Below, in pieces: positions 34,797-43,255 of a DNA stretch of 64,000 nucleotides. Each line of letters opens with the position of its first letter. Position 1 is the stretch's first letter. The notes under the pieces are model-generated. The model did no database searches, had not been told where the DNA came from, and saw only the letters and a list, made by a program, of their open reading frames with translations. Both the position numbers and the translations under genes were made by a program. Origin of the DNA: Methylorubrum populi (GTDB lineage Bacteria; Pseudomonadota; Alphaproteobacteria; Rhizobiales; Beijerinckiaceae); assembly GCA_036946625.1 (NCBI GenBank), contig JAQIIU010000002.1:186001-250000 (forward strand). Direction: 5' to 3'.

Positions 34797-36260
34797 ATCC
34801 TCAGAGCCATGCCTTTTAAGGTGTTTTCTTAGCCATTAGCTTGGCCTTTTCGAGGACCCTGGCGGTGGCGACGTGTTTTCGGGCCGTAGCCGCCGCTACA
34901 TAGGGCTTGTCGACCTTGCGCTTGGGACCACGCGGGCTGGTTGCAATCCGCCCTGGGTCGACCCGCTCCGCCAAGGCGAGCAAGCGGGCCGCGACGCTCG
35001 CCGCATCCTCCTGGCCCGTCAACACAGAGCCGTGTCCGAGCGCCACCATCAGCCCCTCGTAGCCGGCACCGATCTGACGGCTCAGGTGGAACACCGAGAC
35101 CCGCGGCTCGGGCCCGTGCACCTGCTCGATGCACGCGCTCAGCAGGCTCAGCACGTTGTGGGCCAGAACGGCAGCGGCAAACCCCAGCAGGGCCGCCCGC
35201 GGACGACCCAGGCGACCGGCCTCGCTGTGCAGCACCCGTTCCATCTGCAGGAACAGACCCTCGATCCGCCAGCGTCGCCGATACACCTGCGCGATCTGCG
35301 CCGCACTGACGCTCGCCGGCAGGTTGCTCCACAGCCAGATCGTCCGGTCTCCCTCCGTCGTTGGCGCCGTCAAGCTCAGCGCGATGCGCCGCCACGCATC
35401 GCCGCTCCCCTCCAGCGTAATGCTCTGCTCACACAGTGTGCCGGTCTCGCAGGAGCCGCACGCCTGCCAATCCCCCTGCGCGCCCAGGCGGGGATGGTTG
35501 CCGTGCCGACGCACCACGAAGTGGCTGCCTGCCTCAACCAGACCCTGCAGCCAGGTCCGGACACAGAAGTGCCGATCGGCGACCCAGACCTGACCGGGCG
35601 CGGCAGCGTCCAGGAGGGCCCGGGCCAGCGCCCGTTCGTCGGCATAAGCATCTTCGGCCGCCACCAGATCGACGGCCAGGCCGGTATCGGGATCGTAGAC
35701 GACCAGGGTCTGCCCCGGCAGGGCGGCGCCGCGATGCGCGCGCAGAGGCTTCAGGCGCTTGTCGCTGCCGGGCAGATGGTTGCCGTCCAGCACGCGCAGT
35801 GCGTAGCCCGGCAGGCTCGGATGGCCGGTGCCCGCCGCGGTCATCACCGGGGCCAGTCGGGTCGCGCTGCCGCGCACGAGGGCGCGCAGCAGGTCGGGCT
35901 CGGTGCGGTTGACCTTGTCGTAGAGGGCGGGCAGCGAGACGGTCAGGTCTTCGGCTTCGCGCGCAGCGGCGTGCAACGACGAGCGCAGGCCGAGAGCGAC
36001 GAGCATCGTCAGCCTGACGACAGTGGAGAACAGCAACTCCCGCGTGTATTGCCGCTGGCGATGCTGCTCGAACACCTCGTCGATCCAGCCGGCCGGCAGC
36101 GCGTGTTCCAAGGCCGTGCGGGCCATCAGGCTCGTCGGCGCATAGTTCTCGAACCGTTCAATGACGGCAGACCAGACTGGATCGGATCCTTGCAATGCTT
36201 CGCTCATTGCAAGGATATAGTTAATATAAACGAACCTTAAAAGGCATAATCCTCAGAGCC
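34797..36260 (-). mobile_element. IS4-family insertion sequence with target-site duplication
   Basis: Inverted ends ATGCCTTTTAAGGT (34809-34822) and its exact complement (36234-36247) bound an element of about 1.44 kb with one transposase gene. Directly outside lie identical copies of ATCCTCAGAGC(C): 34797-34808 and 36249-36260, an 11-12 bp target duplication, the size expected for IS4 elements. The right flank is the first bases of a family A repeat, so the element inserted at the edge of that repeat. Confidence 0.88.
34816..36207 (-). CDS. IS4-family transposase
   Basis: A 463-residue DDE transposase occupying nearly the whole element. Seen: first Asp in LDGNHLPGSDKRLK, second Asp in VADRHFC, and the YRRRWRIEGLFLQMER block carrying the Glu, equivalent to the Y-R-E-K signature of IS4. 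The C-terminus is basic (RKVDKPYVAAATARKHVATA). The frame is intact and the target duplication perfect, so the element is young and may be mobile. Its codon use is less extreme than neighbours only at the ends. Confidence 0.92.
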   Translation of the reverse strand: MSEALQGSDPVWSAVIERFENYAPTSLMARTALEHALPAGWIDEVFEQHRQRQYTRELLFSTVVRLTMLVALGLRSSLHAAAREAEDLTVSLPALYDKVNRTEPDLLRALVRGSATRLAPVMTAAGTGHPSLPGYALRVLDGNHLPGSDKRLKPLRAHRGAALPGQTLVVYDPDTGLAVDLVAAEDAYADERALARALLDAAAPGQVWVADRHFCVRTWLQGLVEAGSHFVVRRHGNHPRLGAQGDWQACGSCETGTLCEQSITLEGSGDAWRRIALSLTAPTTEGDRTIWLWSNLPASVSAAQIAQVYRRRWRIEGLFLQMERVLHSEAGRLGRPRAALLGFAAAVLAHNVLSLLSACIEQVHGPEPRVSVFHLSRQIGAGYEGLMVALGHGSVLTGQEDAASVAARLLALAERVDPGRIATSPRGPKRKVDKPYVAAATARKHVATARVLEKAKLMAKKTP

Positions 36261-36473
36261 TGTTTGACCGGCCGCCGTGTCTTCGTCGGGCAACGGCAAG
36301 GCGAGAGGAAGGTCCTACTCCCATCCTGAACCCTCATCCTGAGGTGCCGGAGCGCAGCGGAGGCCTCGAAGGGTGCTCCAGGAATCGCGCGGGATCTGGA
36401 GCACCCTTCGAGGCCGCTCACGCGGCACCTCAGGATGAGGGGCGAGATGGGATCACTGCAGTCAGACAGGCTC
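36256..36473 (+). repeat. dispersed repeat family A, copy 3 (complete)
   Basis: Full copy with ends GAGCCTGTTTGACC and CAGACAGGCTC and the 16-bp core pair. Its left edge abuts the IS4 target duplication and its right edge touches the last codon of the NnrU-family gene, so it may supply a 3' hairpin for that gene. Confidence 0.85.
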
Positions 36474-37079
36474 TCAGGCCTGACCCGGCCAGGCGGCGAC
36501 GCCGATCAGCAGCGGGTGCAGATACTTGCCGAACACGAACCACGCCACGACGCCGACGACGACGGCGATGGCGTCGTTGCGCCAGCCGGCCGGGGCGGCC
36601 TGCCCGCCGTGCTGCCGGGCCACCGGCCCCGCCGTCAGCGTCCGGCGCTTGGCGCTGATGCGCGCGGCCACCGCCCAGGCGAGGAAGGCGCCGAACAGCA
36701 GGATCGAGCCGAGATCGCCGTTGGCCAGGAGATGGGCGGTCGCCCAGATCTTCACGCCGAGCAGCATCGGGTGCTTGAGCCGGGTGCGGAGGTGGCCCGG
36801 CAGGTAGGTCGCGGCGAGGCTGACGAAGGCGAACAGCGTCAGCAGCACCGCCAGATGCCGGGTCCAGAGCGGCGGCGACCAGACCGGGATCATGCCGTTC
36901 TGCCGGTAGAGCCCGTAGCCGTACACGGTGAGCACGAGGCCGAGGGCGGACAGAAGCGCGTAGCCGAGCTTGAACCGACCCTCGCCGATCCGGCCGATCA
37001 CCTCGGCGCGCTTGGCCCGGGCCATGGAGAAGGCGTGCGTGCCGAGGAACAGCACGAGTCCGAGGATGAGAACCGGCAT
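36474..37079 (-). CDS. NnrU-family membrane protein
   Basis: A 201-residue integral membrane protein. Start at 37079 (MPVLILGLVLFLGTHAFSM). Seen: about five membrane helices and the NnrU pattern GTHAF near the N-terminus, LYRQNGMIPVW, and a LRTRLKHPMLLGVKIWATAHLLANGD core shared with the NnrU/isoprenylcysteine-methyltransferase-like group. NnrU is linked to nitrite/nitric-oxide reduction in rhizobia, but no denitrification genes are here, so the role is unknown. Confidence 0.85.
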   Translation of the reverse strand: MPVLILGLVLFLGTHAFSMARAKRAEVIGRIGEGRFKLGYALLSALGLVLTVYGYGLYRQNGMIPVWSPPLWTRHLAVLLTLFAFVSLAATYLPGHLRTRLKHPMLLGVKIWATAHLLANGDLGSILLFGAFLAWAVAARISAKRRTLTAGPVARQHGGQAAPAGWRNDAIAVVVGVVAWFVFGKYLHPLLIGVAAWPGQA

Positions 37080-37158
37080 GGGGCAGCCTGTGGACGGCGC
37101 TCGCTCCGGCGGATGCGGACAAGCTCCCTGTAACGGTTCAAAACGCAATCTTTGCGGG

Positions 37159-38355
37159 ATGTCCAGATCGTCCCGTCCCCTTGCCCGCCTCCTCGGCGTG
37201 ACGCTCGCGCTCTCGTGCGGCCCCGTGCCGCCGGCCCGCGCCGCCTCGGAGCCGCCGCTTTCCGCCCTCACCCTGACCGGGCCGGAGCGGACGCTGTTCT
37301 CCGCGACCCGCGACGCCTGCGACGGCGCCGACGTGCCCGACGCCCCGGCCCGCGCCTTCCGCGACGCGACGGGCGGAATCGCCCTCTACGGCCTGCACTA
37401 CCGCAACCGGGCCCTGCGCGGCCCCGACCTCGACAGCCTGAAGCTCGATTGCCGCGTGGTGCTCGATTCGGGCGAAAAGTCCGATCCGGCGCTCTACGAC
37501 GACCGCTCGTGGATCACCGCCACCTGGACCGAGGACGGGGCCCACGTCGCCGCCCTCATCCACCACGAGTACCAGGCCAACGAGCATCCCGGACGCTGCC
37601 GCTCCAAGGTCTACAGGGAGTGCTGGTACAACACGGTCACGGCGGCCTTCTCCCGAGACGGCGGGCTCACCTTCACCCGGGCGGCGCCGCCCGCCGTGGT
37701 GGCGGGCGCCCCGTTCCGGCAGGAGGAGGGCCAGGGCCGGCACCGGGGCTTCTTCAACCCGTCGAACATCTTCGGCGAGGGGCGCTTCCGCTACTTCCTC
37801 GCCTCGACCACCGGCTGGGACCGGCCCGGCAGCGATCAGGAGGCGGGTGTCTGCCTGTTCCGCACCGAGCGGCCTGAGGACCCGACGAGTTGGCGCGCCT
37901 GGACCGGCACCGGCTTCACCGCGGCCTTCCCCGACCCTTACCGCAAGCCGGTCAGGATCGCCGATACCTGCAAGCCGGTCGGGCCGTTCCCCGCCCCCGT
38001 CGGCGCGGTGGTGCGCCACCGCGGCACCGGCGCGTGGATCGCGGTGTTCATGGCGGCCGCGGGCGGAGCCTTCCCGGAATCGGGCTTCTACTGGAGCACC
38101 TCGCGCGACCTGCTGGCCTGGGACGTGCCGCGGCTGCTGCTCGCGGGCGCCACGCTCTACGACGATCCGTGCAAGGCCGAAGGGCGGCTGATCGCCTACC
38201 CGTCCCTGCTCGACCCGGGCGCGAAGGGGCGCAATTTCGACGATGTCGGCGAGGGGGCGCTCCTCACCTTCGCCACCCTGCGCACCGAGGGCTGCGCCAT
38301 CACCTCCGACCGCGACCTCGTGCGCCGGCCGGCGGCGATCAAGGTGTGGCCTTGA
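37159..38355 (+). CDS. exported protein with a sialidase-like beta-propeller signature
   Basis: A 398-residue protein with a signal peptide (residues 1-28, ending PARAAS). The mature region contains an Asp-box-like motif SRDGGLTFT (SxDxGxTF) and a second weaker one in WSTSRDLLAWD, suggesting a BNR/sialidase-type propeller. Six to eight cysteines occur in pairs (CRSKVYRECW, DTCKP, DPCKAE) consistent with periplasmic disulfides. Catalytic residues of true sialidases cannot be assigned. Divergent from the NnrU gene; 79-base gap. Not further recognised. Confidence 0.7.
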   Translation: MSRSSRPLARLLGVTLALSCGPVPPARAASEPPLSALTLTGPERTLFSATRDACDGADVPDAPARAFRDATGGIALYGLHYRNRALRGPDLDSLKLDCRVVLDSGEKSDPALYDDRSWITATWTEDGAHVAALIHHEYQANEHPGRCRSKVYRECWYNTVTAAFSRDGGLTFTRAAPPAVVAGAPFRQEEGQGRHRGFFNPSNIFGEGRFRYFLASTTGWDRPGSDQEAGVCLFRTERPEDPTSWRAWTGTGFTAAFPDPYRKPVRIADTCKPVGPFPAPVGAVVRHRGTGAWIAVFMAAAGGAFPESGFYWSTSRDLLAWDVPRLLLAGATLYDDPCKAEGRLIAYPSLLDPGAKGRNFDDVGEGALLTFATLRTEGCAITSDRDLVRRPAAIKVWP

Positions 38356-38381
38356 CGCCGATGCGTGAGGGGCGGCCCACG

Positions 38382-38510
38382 CACGCCCTCATCCTGAGGT
38401 GCCCGCGCCAGCGGGCCTCGAAGGATCGTCCAGATCCCGCGCGATCCCTGGAGCCCCCTTCGAGGCTTCCGCTGCGCGGAGGCACCTCAGGATGAGGGGG
38501 AGGATGGGAT
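38382..38510 (+). repeat. dispersed repeat family A, copy 4 (core only)
   Basis: Carries the core pair CCCTCATCCTGAGGTGC / GCACCTCAGGATGAGGG and modified inner arms (GGCCTCGAAGGATCG / CCCCCTTCGAGGC) but neither terminal GAGCCTG motif. It lies between convergent genes and could serve as a bidirectional terminator-like hairpin. Confidence 0.8.
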
Positions 38511-38580
38511 CGGCCGTTCTCCCACCGAGGGGACGTGCCGGTCACGTCTCGGCACATGGTGACGTGCAGGCGAGGGGCGC

Positions 38581-39507
38581 TCACCCGATCCCGAGCGCCG
38601 CCTTCTCCTCCAGATAGGCCGCGCGCACGGCCTCCCTGCCGTAGGCGCGCTCCAGCCGCCGCACGGTGAAGTGGGCGCGGGCGGTGGATTGGAAATGGTC
38701 CATGAAGGCGGTGTTGACCGCCGCGCCGCCCAGCGCCCCGATCACCGGCACGGCCTGGGCCGCGACCTTCTGCGAGACGACGAGGCCGAAGCGGGCGGCG
38801 ATCTGCGCGGTGAGCCGCACCAGCGGCGGGGCGCCGGCATCGAGCAGCGAGCGGTGGGCGGCGTAGCGGGCGGCCTCCGACATCGTCTTGGCGAGCGCCG
38901 CGCGCACCGCGAAGTAGCCGCTGTCGGCCACCGCGGCCTCGGCACCGCCCCGTCCGCCGAGGGCGAAGACCTGCACGCAGGCGAGCGCGCTTTCGGGATC
39001 GCTCGGATCCTCGCCCTCCTCCCGGGCGATCGCGGCGATGGAGCGCAGCATGAGCGTGGTGGAGATCGGCAGCTCGACCGCCACCGTCGCGAGGCCGAAC
39101 ACGCCGCCGACCGCGCCGGTCACCGCGGCCAGCGCCTTGTGGCGGGTCTCGCTCGATCCGAGCAGCCGGCTCAGGCGCCCGCCGGCCTCCGTCTCGACGC
39201 GTTCCAGCGCCGTGCCGGCGGGCTTCACGTCCTTGTCGGGCAGGGTGGCCAGCGCCACCCGCAGGGCCGTGCGCATCGCCCCTTCCGCGGCGCTGGCCAC
39301 CGTCTCCGTGACCGGCGCGGGAAGCGACCGGCCGATCATGTCGAGGGGCGCGCCGGCCGCCGCCGAGAGCCGCGCGGCGAGCCCCGGCTTCTCCAGCACG
39401 GCCACTGCCCGGTTCAGGGCCGCGCGGTCGGCTTCCGACAGGGGCCGCGCGGCCGGCGGGTCGATCGGGACCGGCAGGGTTTCTCCGGCAACGGCAAGGT
39501 CGTTCAC
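38581..39507 (-). CDS. EcsC-family protein
   Basis: A 308-residue protein of the EcsC group, whose founding member sits beside an ABC transporter in Bacillus; biochemical role unknown. Start is a GTG (39507) in a GTGA overlap with the AmpG stop, preceded by GAGGGCG. Seen: the hydrophobic Gly/Ala-rich centre ALAAVTGAVGGVFGLATVAVELPIST and the C-terminal VPVIGALGGAAVNTAFMDHF followed by ARAHFTVRRLE, typical of the family. Probably membrane-associated. Confidence 0.85.
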   Translation of the reverse strand: MNDLAVAGETLPVPIDPPAARPLSEADRAALNRAVAVLEKPGLAARLSAAAGAPLDMIGRSLPAPVTETVASAAEGAMRTALRVALATLPDKDVKPAGTALERVETEAGGRLSRLLGSSETRHKALAAVTGAVGGVFGLATVAVELPISTTLMLRSIAAIAREEGEDPSDPESALACVQVFALGGRGGAEAAVADSGYFAVRAALAKTMSEAARYAAHRSLLDAGAPPLVRLTAQIAARFGLVVSQKVAAQAVPVIGALGGAAVNTAFMDHFQSTARAHFTVRRLERAYGREAVRAAYLEEKAALGIG

Positions 39508-40913
39508 GTCTGCGCCCTCGCGGCTTTTGGCGAAATTTCGGGGCTGGCTTCGGCTGAGGCAAGACCGACGGGGCGGGTTGAGTTCCCCGGCGCGGTTTCG
39601 GGCGCGGCCTCTGCCGGCGCCGTGCGCTGCGGGATGCGGCCGACGGCGAAGCACAGGGCGACCACGGGAATGCCGACCGCCGCGGTCATCGCGAAGAAGG
39701 TCGGGAAGCCGTAGGCGGCGACGACGAAGCCGGAGGTGCCGGCCACGAGCTTGCCCGGCAGGGCGTAGAGCGAGGAGAACAGCGCGTATTGCGTGGCGGC
39801 GAAGCCCGGCGTGGTCAGGCTCGACATGTAGGCGATCAGCGCGATGCCGGCGAAGGAGCCGCACAGGCTCTCGATCGAGACCGCGACGGCGAGCCGCCAC
39901 GGCTCGGGCGCGCCCAGCGCCAGCCACGCGAGCGAGAGGTGGGAGGCGGCGGCGATGAAGGCGCCGATCACCAGCGTCGGGAACAGGCCGAGCCGGGCGA
40001 TCGACCAGCCGCCCGCGAAGCCGCCGGCGATGCCGACCCAGATGCCGAACAGCTTGACGATGGTGGCGATCTCCGCCTTGCCGTAGCCGAGCGTGATGTA
40101 GAGCGGGTTGGCCATCACGCCGGAGACGAAATCCGGCATCCGGTAGAGCGCGACCAGGGCGAGCACCGCGAACAGGGCGTTGCCCATCCGGGCATGGAGG
40201 TTGGTCAGCGGCTCCAGCACGGCCCGGCGCACGGCGGTCGGCAGGTCGCGCTTGCCCGCCGCCTCCCGCGGCCGGTCGTAGGGCGTGGCGAGCAGCGCCG
40301 CGATCAGGCCGACCCCCATCAGCGCGGCCATCGCGAGATAGGCGAGCGTCCAGCCGCCATAGGCGGCGACGTAGAGCGCGCCGGCGCCGGCCAGGATCAG
40401 GCCGAAGCGGTAGCCGAGGTTCGAGGTGGCGGCCATGATGCCCTGCAGGTCGGTGCCGGCCGCCTCGATGCGCCAGCCGTCGATCACCACGTCCTGCGTT
40501 GCGGCGCAGAAGGCGACGAGGAAGGCGCCGAGCCCGAGCAGGGCGAGCTGCTCCTTCGGGTCGGCGAAGGCCATCAGCACCAGCGCCAGGGCGGTGGCGA
40601 TCTGCGTCGTCACCATCCAGGCGCGCTTGCGCCCGAGACGCCGGGCGAGGAACGGCACGTCGACCCGGTCGATCGAGGGCGCCCAGAGGAACTTCAGCGA
40701 GTAGGGCAGCGCGACGTAGCTGAACAGGCCGATCGTCTTGATGTCGATGCCGGAATCGGCGAGCCGCAGGGTGAAGGTGCCGAGCACGAGCAGCAGCGGC
40801 AGGCCGGAGGAGAAGCCGAGCGCCAGCATCTGCGCGACGCGCCGGTCCTCGGTGATGTCGCGCAGGCGCAGCTTGCGCGGCTGCACCTTCGATGCCGCTG
40901 CATCCGCCGCCAT
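39504..40913 (-). CDS. AmpG-type muropeptide permease (MFS)
   Basis: Major-facilitator transporter (469 residues, about 12 helices) importing anhydro-muropeptides during peptidoglycan recycling. Start chosen at 40913 (MAADAAASKVQPRK) because AGGGAG lies 9 bases upstream; ATG 40931 lacks a ribosome site. Seen: LALGFSSGLPLLLV, LPYSLKFLWAPSIDRVDVPF, DVVIDGWRIE and the YALFSSLYALPGK segment, all AmpG hallmarks. The cytoplasmic C-terminal tail is Ala/Pro-rich. Coupled to the EcsC-family gene, which may therefore be connected with envelope recycling. Confidence 0.9.
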   Translation of the reverse strand: MAADAAASKVQPRKLRLRDITEDRRVAQMLALGFSSGLPLLLVLGTFTLRLADSGIDIKTIGLFSYVALPYSLKFLWAPSIDRVDVPFLARRLGRKRAWMVTTQIATALALVLMAFADPKEQLALLGLGAFLVAFCAATQDVVIDGWRIEAAGTDLQGIMAATSNLGYRFGLILAGAGALYVAAYGGWTLAYLAMAALMGVGLIAALLATPYDRPREAAGKRDLPTAVRRAVLEPLTNLHARMGNALFAVLALVALYRMPDFVSGVMANPLYITLGYGKAEIATIVKLFGIWVGIAGGFAGGWSIARLGLFPTLVIGAFIAAASHLSLAWLALGAPEPWRLAVAVSIESLCGSFAGIALIAYMSSLTTPGFAATQYALFSSLYALPGKLVAGTSGFVVAAYGFPTFFAMTAAVGIPVVALCFAVGRIPQRTAPAEAAPETAPGNSTRPVGLASAEASPEISPKAARAQT

Positions 40914-41189
40914 CGCGAAAAACTCCCTCATGGCCCCGGCCCGGACGGCGGGTGCGGGGTGTCGTGGACCGGGGCGCCGCGAGGCGCTGCTCGGGCGCTC
41001 GCGCATCTTCGGCGCGGAAACCGTAGAAAACATGGCGGATTTGTCTCCGCCAGCCCCGGTCGCCCCCTTGCGACGGGGCCGTGCCGTCGGAATCCTGACC
41101 CCTCTATGGGGTATGCACGGTTGACGGAAACGTAAGCGCAGGCCTCCATGGCCCGTCGCGTCCGCGGCGCGCTCCGTGCCGCGCCGCAC

Positions 41190-41214
41190 GGAACGGTGAG
41201 GGGGCGGGCTCGTT
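41190..41214 (+). promoter_or_regulatory. EcfG-type general stress response promoter of the LOV kinase
   Basis: GGAAC (41190-41194), 16 bases, CGTT (41211-41214): an exact fit to the alphaproteobacterial sigma-EcfG consensus GGAAC-N16/17-cGTT. It points toward the LOV kinase start 91 bases downstream. No other part of the 390-base gap shows a better promoter on this strand. Confidence 0.7.
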
Positions 41215-41304
41215 GGAGTGGCGGGCCCGGGCGCTGCGGAGCGCGTCGGGTGACTTCGGATCGCGCCCCGCTTCTTCCCGCGGCGCGCCTGTGTCGGCGT
41301 AGAG

Positions 41305-42405
41305 ATGACGGGTTTTCCCACAGGAGCGAGTCTGCCCTCGGGCGTCACGGTCGAGGTCTTCGCGGCGGCCTTCGAGGCGAGCCCGACGCCGATGGTCGTC
41401 ACCGATCCCCGGCGCCCCGACAATCCGATCGTCTGGGCGAACGGTGCCTTCCTCGCGCTGACGGGCTTCGCGCGCGAGGAACTCTACGGCCGCAATTGCC
41501 GCCTGCTGCAGGGCCCCCTCACCGATGCGGCGGTGCTGCGGACGATGCGGGAGGCGCTGGCCGCCGGCCGGCCCTTCGAGGGCGAGGTGCTCAACTACCG
41601 CAAGGACGGCACGTCGTTCTGGAACGGCATGACGATCAACCCGGTGTGCGACGATGCGGGCGAGGTGCTGTTCTTCTTCTCGGCCCAGGCCGACATGACC
41701 GACAAGCACCGCCTGGAACTGGCGATGCGCGATGCCAACGACGCGCTGGAGCGCGAGGTCGGCGAGCGCACCGCCGATCTCCGCTCGGCCCTGGAGCAGA
41801 AGACGGCCCTGCTCCACGAGGTCGACCATCGGGTCAAGAACAACCTCCAGGTCATCTCCTCGCTGATGCTGCTGAAGGCCCGGCGCACGCCCGAGGGCGA
41901 GGCCCGCGACGCGCTCCAGGCCATGGCCGACCGGATCGGCGCGCTCTCGACCGCCCACCGGATGCTCTACTCGGCCGGCGACGTCTCCCGCTTCGACTTC
42001 AAGGAATTCACCGCCGACCTGATCGCCGACCTCGCCGCGGGGCTCGACGAGGACCGGACCCGGATCGAGACCGAGATCGAGGCGCTGGCGCTGTCGGCCG
42101 CCATGGCCGCGCCGCTGGCGCTGCTGATCCACGAACTGGCCACCAACGCCTTGCATCACGCCTTCCCCGGCGAGCGCTCCGGTCGGGTCGTGATCGAGGC
42201 GCGCCGTCGCGAGGCGAGCATGCAGCTCGTGATCCAGGACGACGGGATCGGCATGGAGGCGGCCGAGCCCAACCCCGCCGGTTTCGGGCGGACCCTGGTG
42301 GAGATGGTGGTGCGCCAACTGCGCGGGAGGATCGACTGGGCGGATGCCGGCCCCGGCACCCGGATCGCGATCACCATTCCGCTGACCGCGGCGGACGCGC
42401 CGTGA
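41305..42405 (+). CDS. LOV-domain blue-light sensor histidine kinase (LovK-like)
   Basis: A 366-residue soluble photoreceptor kinase. N-terminal LOV domain (about 18-130): the flavin-adduct cysteine Cys65 is in GRNCRLLQG, with NGMTIN and Gln128 (FSAQAD) as the FMN contacts. Kinase core of the HisKA_2 type: His175 in LLHEVDHRVKNNLQVISSL, N box LLIHELATNALHHAF, G box QDDGIGM and GFGRTLVEM. The architecture matches Caulobacter LovK and Brucella LOV-HK, where blue light raises autophosphorylation. A single-domain response regulator follows and an EcfG-type promoter precedes it, pointing to the general stress response. Light-driven activity is expected because all flavin contacts are present. Confidence 0.93.
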   Translation: MTGFPTGASLPSGVTVEVFAAAFEASPTPMVVTDPRRPDNPIVWANGAFLALTGFAREELYGRNCRLLQGPLTDAAVLRTMREALAAGRPFEGEVLNYRKDGTSFWNGMTINPVCDDAGEVLFFFSAQADMTDKHRLELAMRDANDALEREVGERTADLRSALEQKTALLHEVDHRVKNNLQVISSLMLLKARRTPEGEARDALQAMADRIGALSTAHRMLYSAGDVSRFDFKEFTADLIADLAAGLDEDRTRIETEIEALALSAAMAAPLALLIHELATNALHHAFPGERSGRVVIEARRREASMQLVIQDDGIGMEAAEPNPAGFGRTLVEMVVRQLRGRIDWADAGPGTRIAITIPLTAADAP

Positions 42406-42411
42406 CGGGCG

Positions 42412-42552
42412 CCGCCGACTCTTTTCGCCGTTGCGAGGCTCGGCGCAAGCAATCCAGGGCTCCGCAGGAGCCGGAGAGGTCGCGCCGCCGGATCGCTTCG
42501 CCGACGCTCGCAGTGACGGCGCGGGGTGGAACCCGAGGCGATCGATCCGAAG
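42412..42552 (-). repeat. dispersed repeat family B, divergent subtype (copy 6)
   Basis: Reverse-orientation copy of the same subtype as 30.7 kb (GCGAGGCTCGGCGCAAGCAA, GGATCGCTTCGCCGACGCTC, GAGGCGATCGATCCG). It occupies most of the 184-base gap between the LOV kinase and the response-regulator gene. Confidence 0.6.
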
Positions 42553-42589
42553 CCGTATCGGGGAGAGGGATGCCGCCGGGGGGCCTGCC

Positions 42590-43054
42590 GTGTCCGAGGT
42601 GAGGGAGGGGCCGCTGCGCATCCTCGTCGTCGAGGACGAGGTGCTGATCGCCCTCGAACTCGAATGTCTCCTGGAGGATCTCGGCCATGTCAGCGTCGGC
42701 GTGGCGGGGTGTTCGACGGACGCCATCGCGCTCGGCCGCAGCACGGCCCCGGACGTGGCGCTCGTCGACATCCATCTCGTGGACGGGCCGACCGGCGTCG
42801 AGGTGGCCCGCCAGCTCAGCGCCGACCCGCGCACCACCGTGCTGTTCATGACCGCCAACGCCAAGCGGATCCCGCCCGACTTCGCGGGCGCGCTCGGCGT
42901 GATCGCCAAGCCCTATTCCGAGCGCGCGGTGGCAAGCGCCCTCGCCTACGTCGCCCGGTGCCGCGCCGGCCGGCCCCCTTCGGCCGAGACGCTCGACGGA
43001 TTCCGCCTCTCGCCCGCCGCGGGAGGCGGGGAATGGGCCGGCGGGGTGTGGTGA
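42590..43054 (+). CDS. single-domain response regulator (LovR-like)
   Basis: A 154-residue receiver with no output domain. Start taken at GTG 42590; another GTG 9 bases on is possible. Seen: acidic pocket EDE (15-17), phospho-acceptor Asp60 in VALVDIHLVDGPTG, Thr88 (FMTAN), Lys107 (IAKPYSE). The IHLxDGPxG pattern is typical of receivers paired with HisKA_2/HWE kinases. By position it is the partner of the LOV kinase; in Caulobacter LovR drains phosphate from LovK and damps the stress response. A repeat separates the genes but no terminator-like U-tract is seen. Confidence 0.88.
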   Translation: MSEVREGPLRILVVEDEVLIALELECLLEDLGHVSVGVAGCSTDAIALGRSTAPDVALVDIHLVDGPTGVEVARQLSADPRTTVLFMTANAKRIPPDFAGALGVIAKPYSERAVASALAYVARCRAGRPPSAETLDGFRLSPAAGGGEWAGGVW

Positions 43055-43222
43055 TACGATAATCCGATTGATGCGTTGGGCCTGTCCTGCGTCCTTGCGA
43101 GGCGAAGCCGTGGCAATCCAGGGCGCGCCCTTTCCGGACCTGTCGCGCCCTGGATCGCTTCGCGGCCGCTCGCGATGACGGAGGGGGGCCAAACCCGAAG
43201 CGATCAATCGGAAACGGTATGA
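43052..43222 (-). repeat. dispersed repeat family B, copy 7
   Basis: Reverse copy between the convergent response-regulator and mutS genes, ending in GGAAACGGTATGAG like copy 1. It retains CCAGGGCGCGCCCTTTCCGG and CTGTCGCGCCCTGGATCGC. Confidence 0.8.
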
Positions 43223-43255
43223 GACGGTGTCCGCTTCGAAGGAACGGAGCGCGGA

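Noticed and set aside
27352..36473. CRISPR-like array from the recurring family A and B repeats
   Set aside because: Copies are kilobases apart, longer than CRISPR repeats, and have no regular spacers or cas genes.
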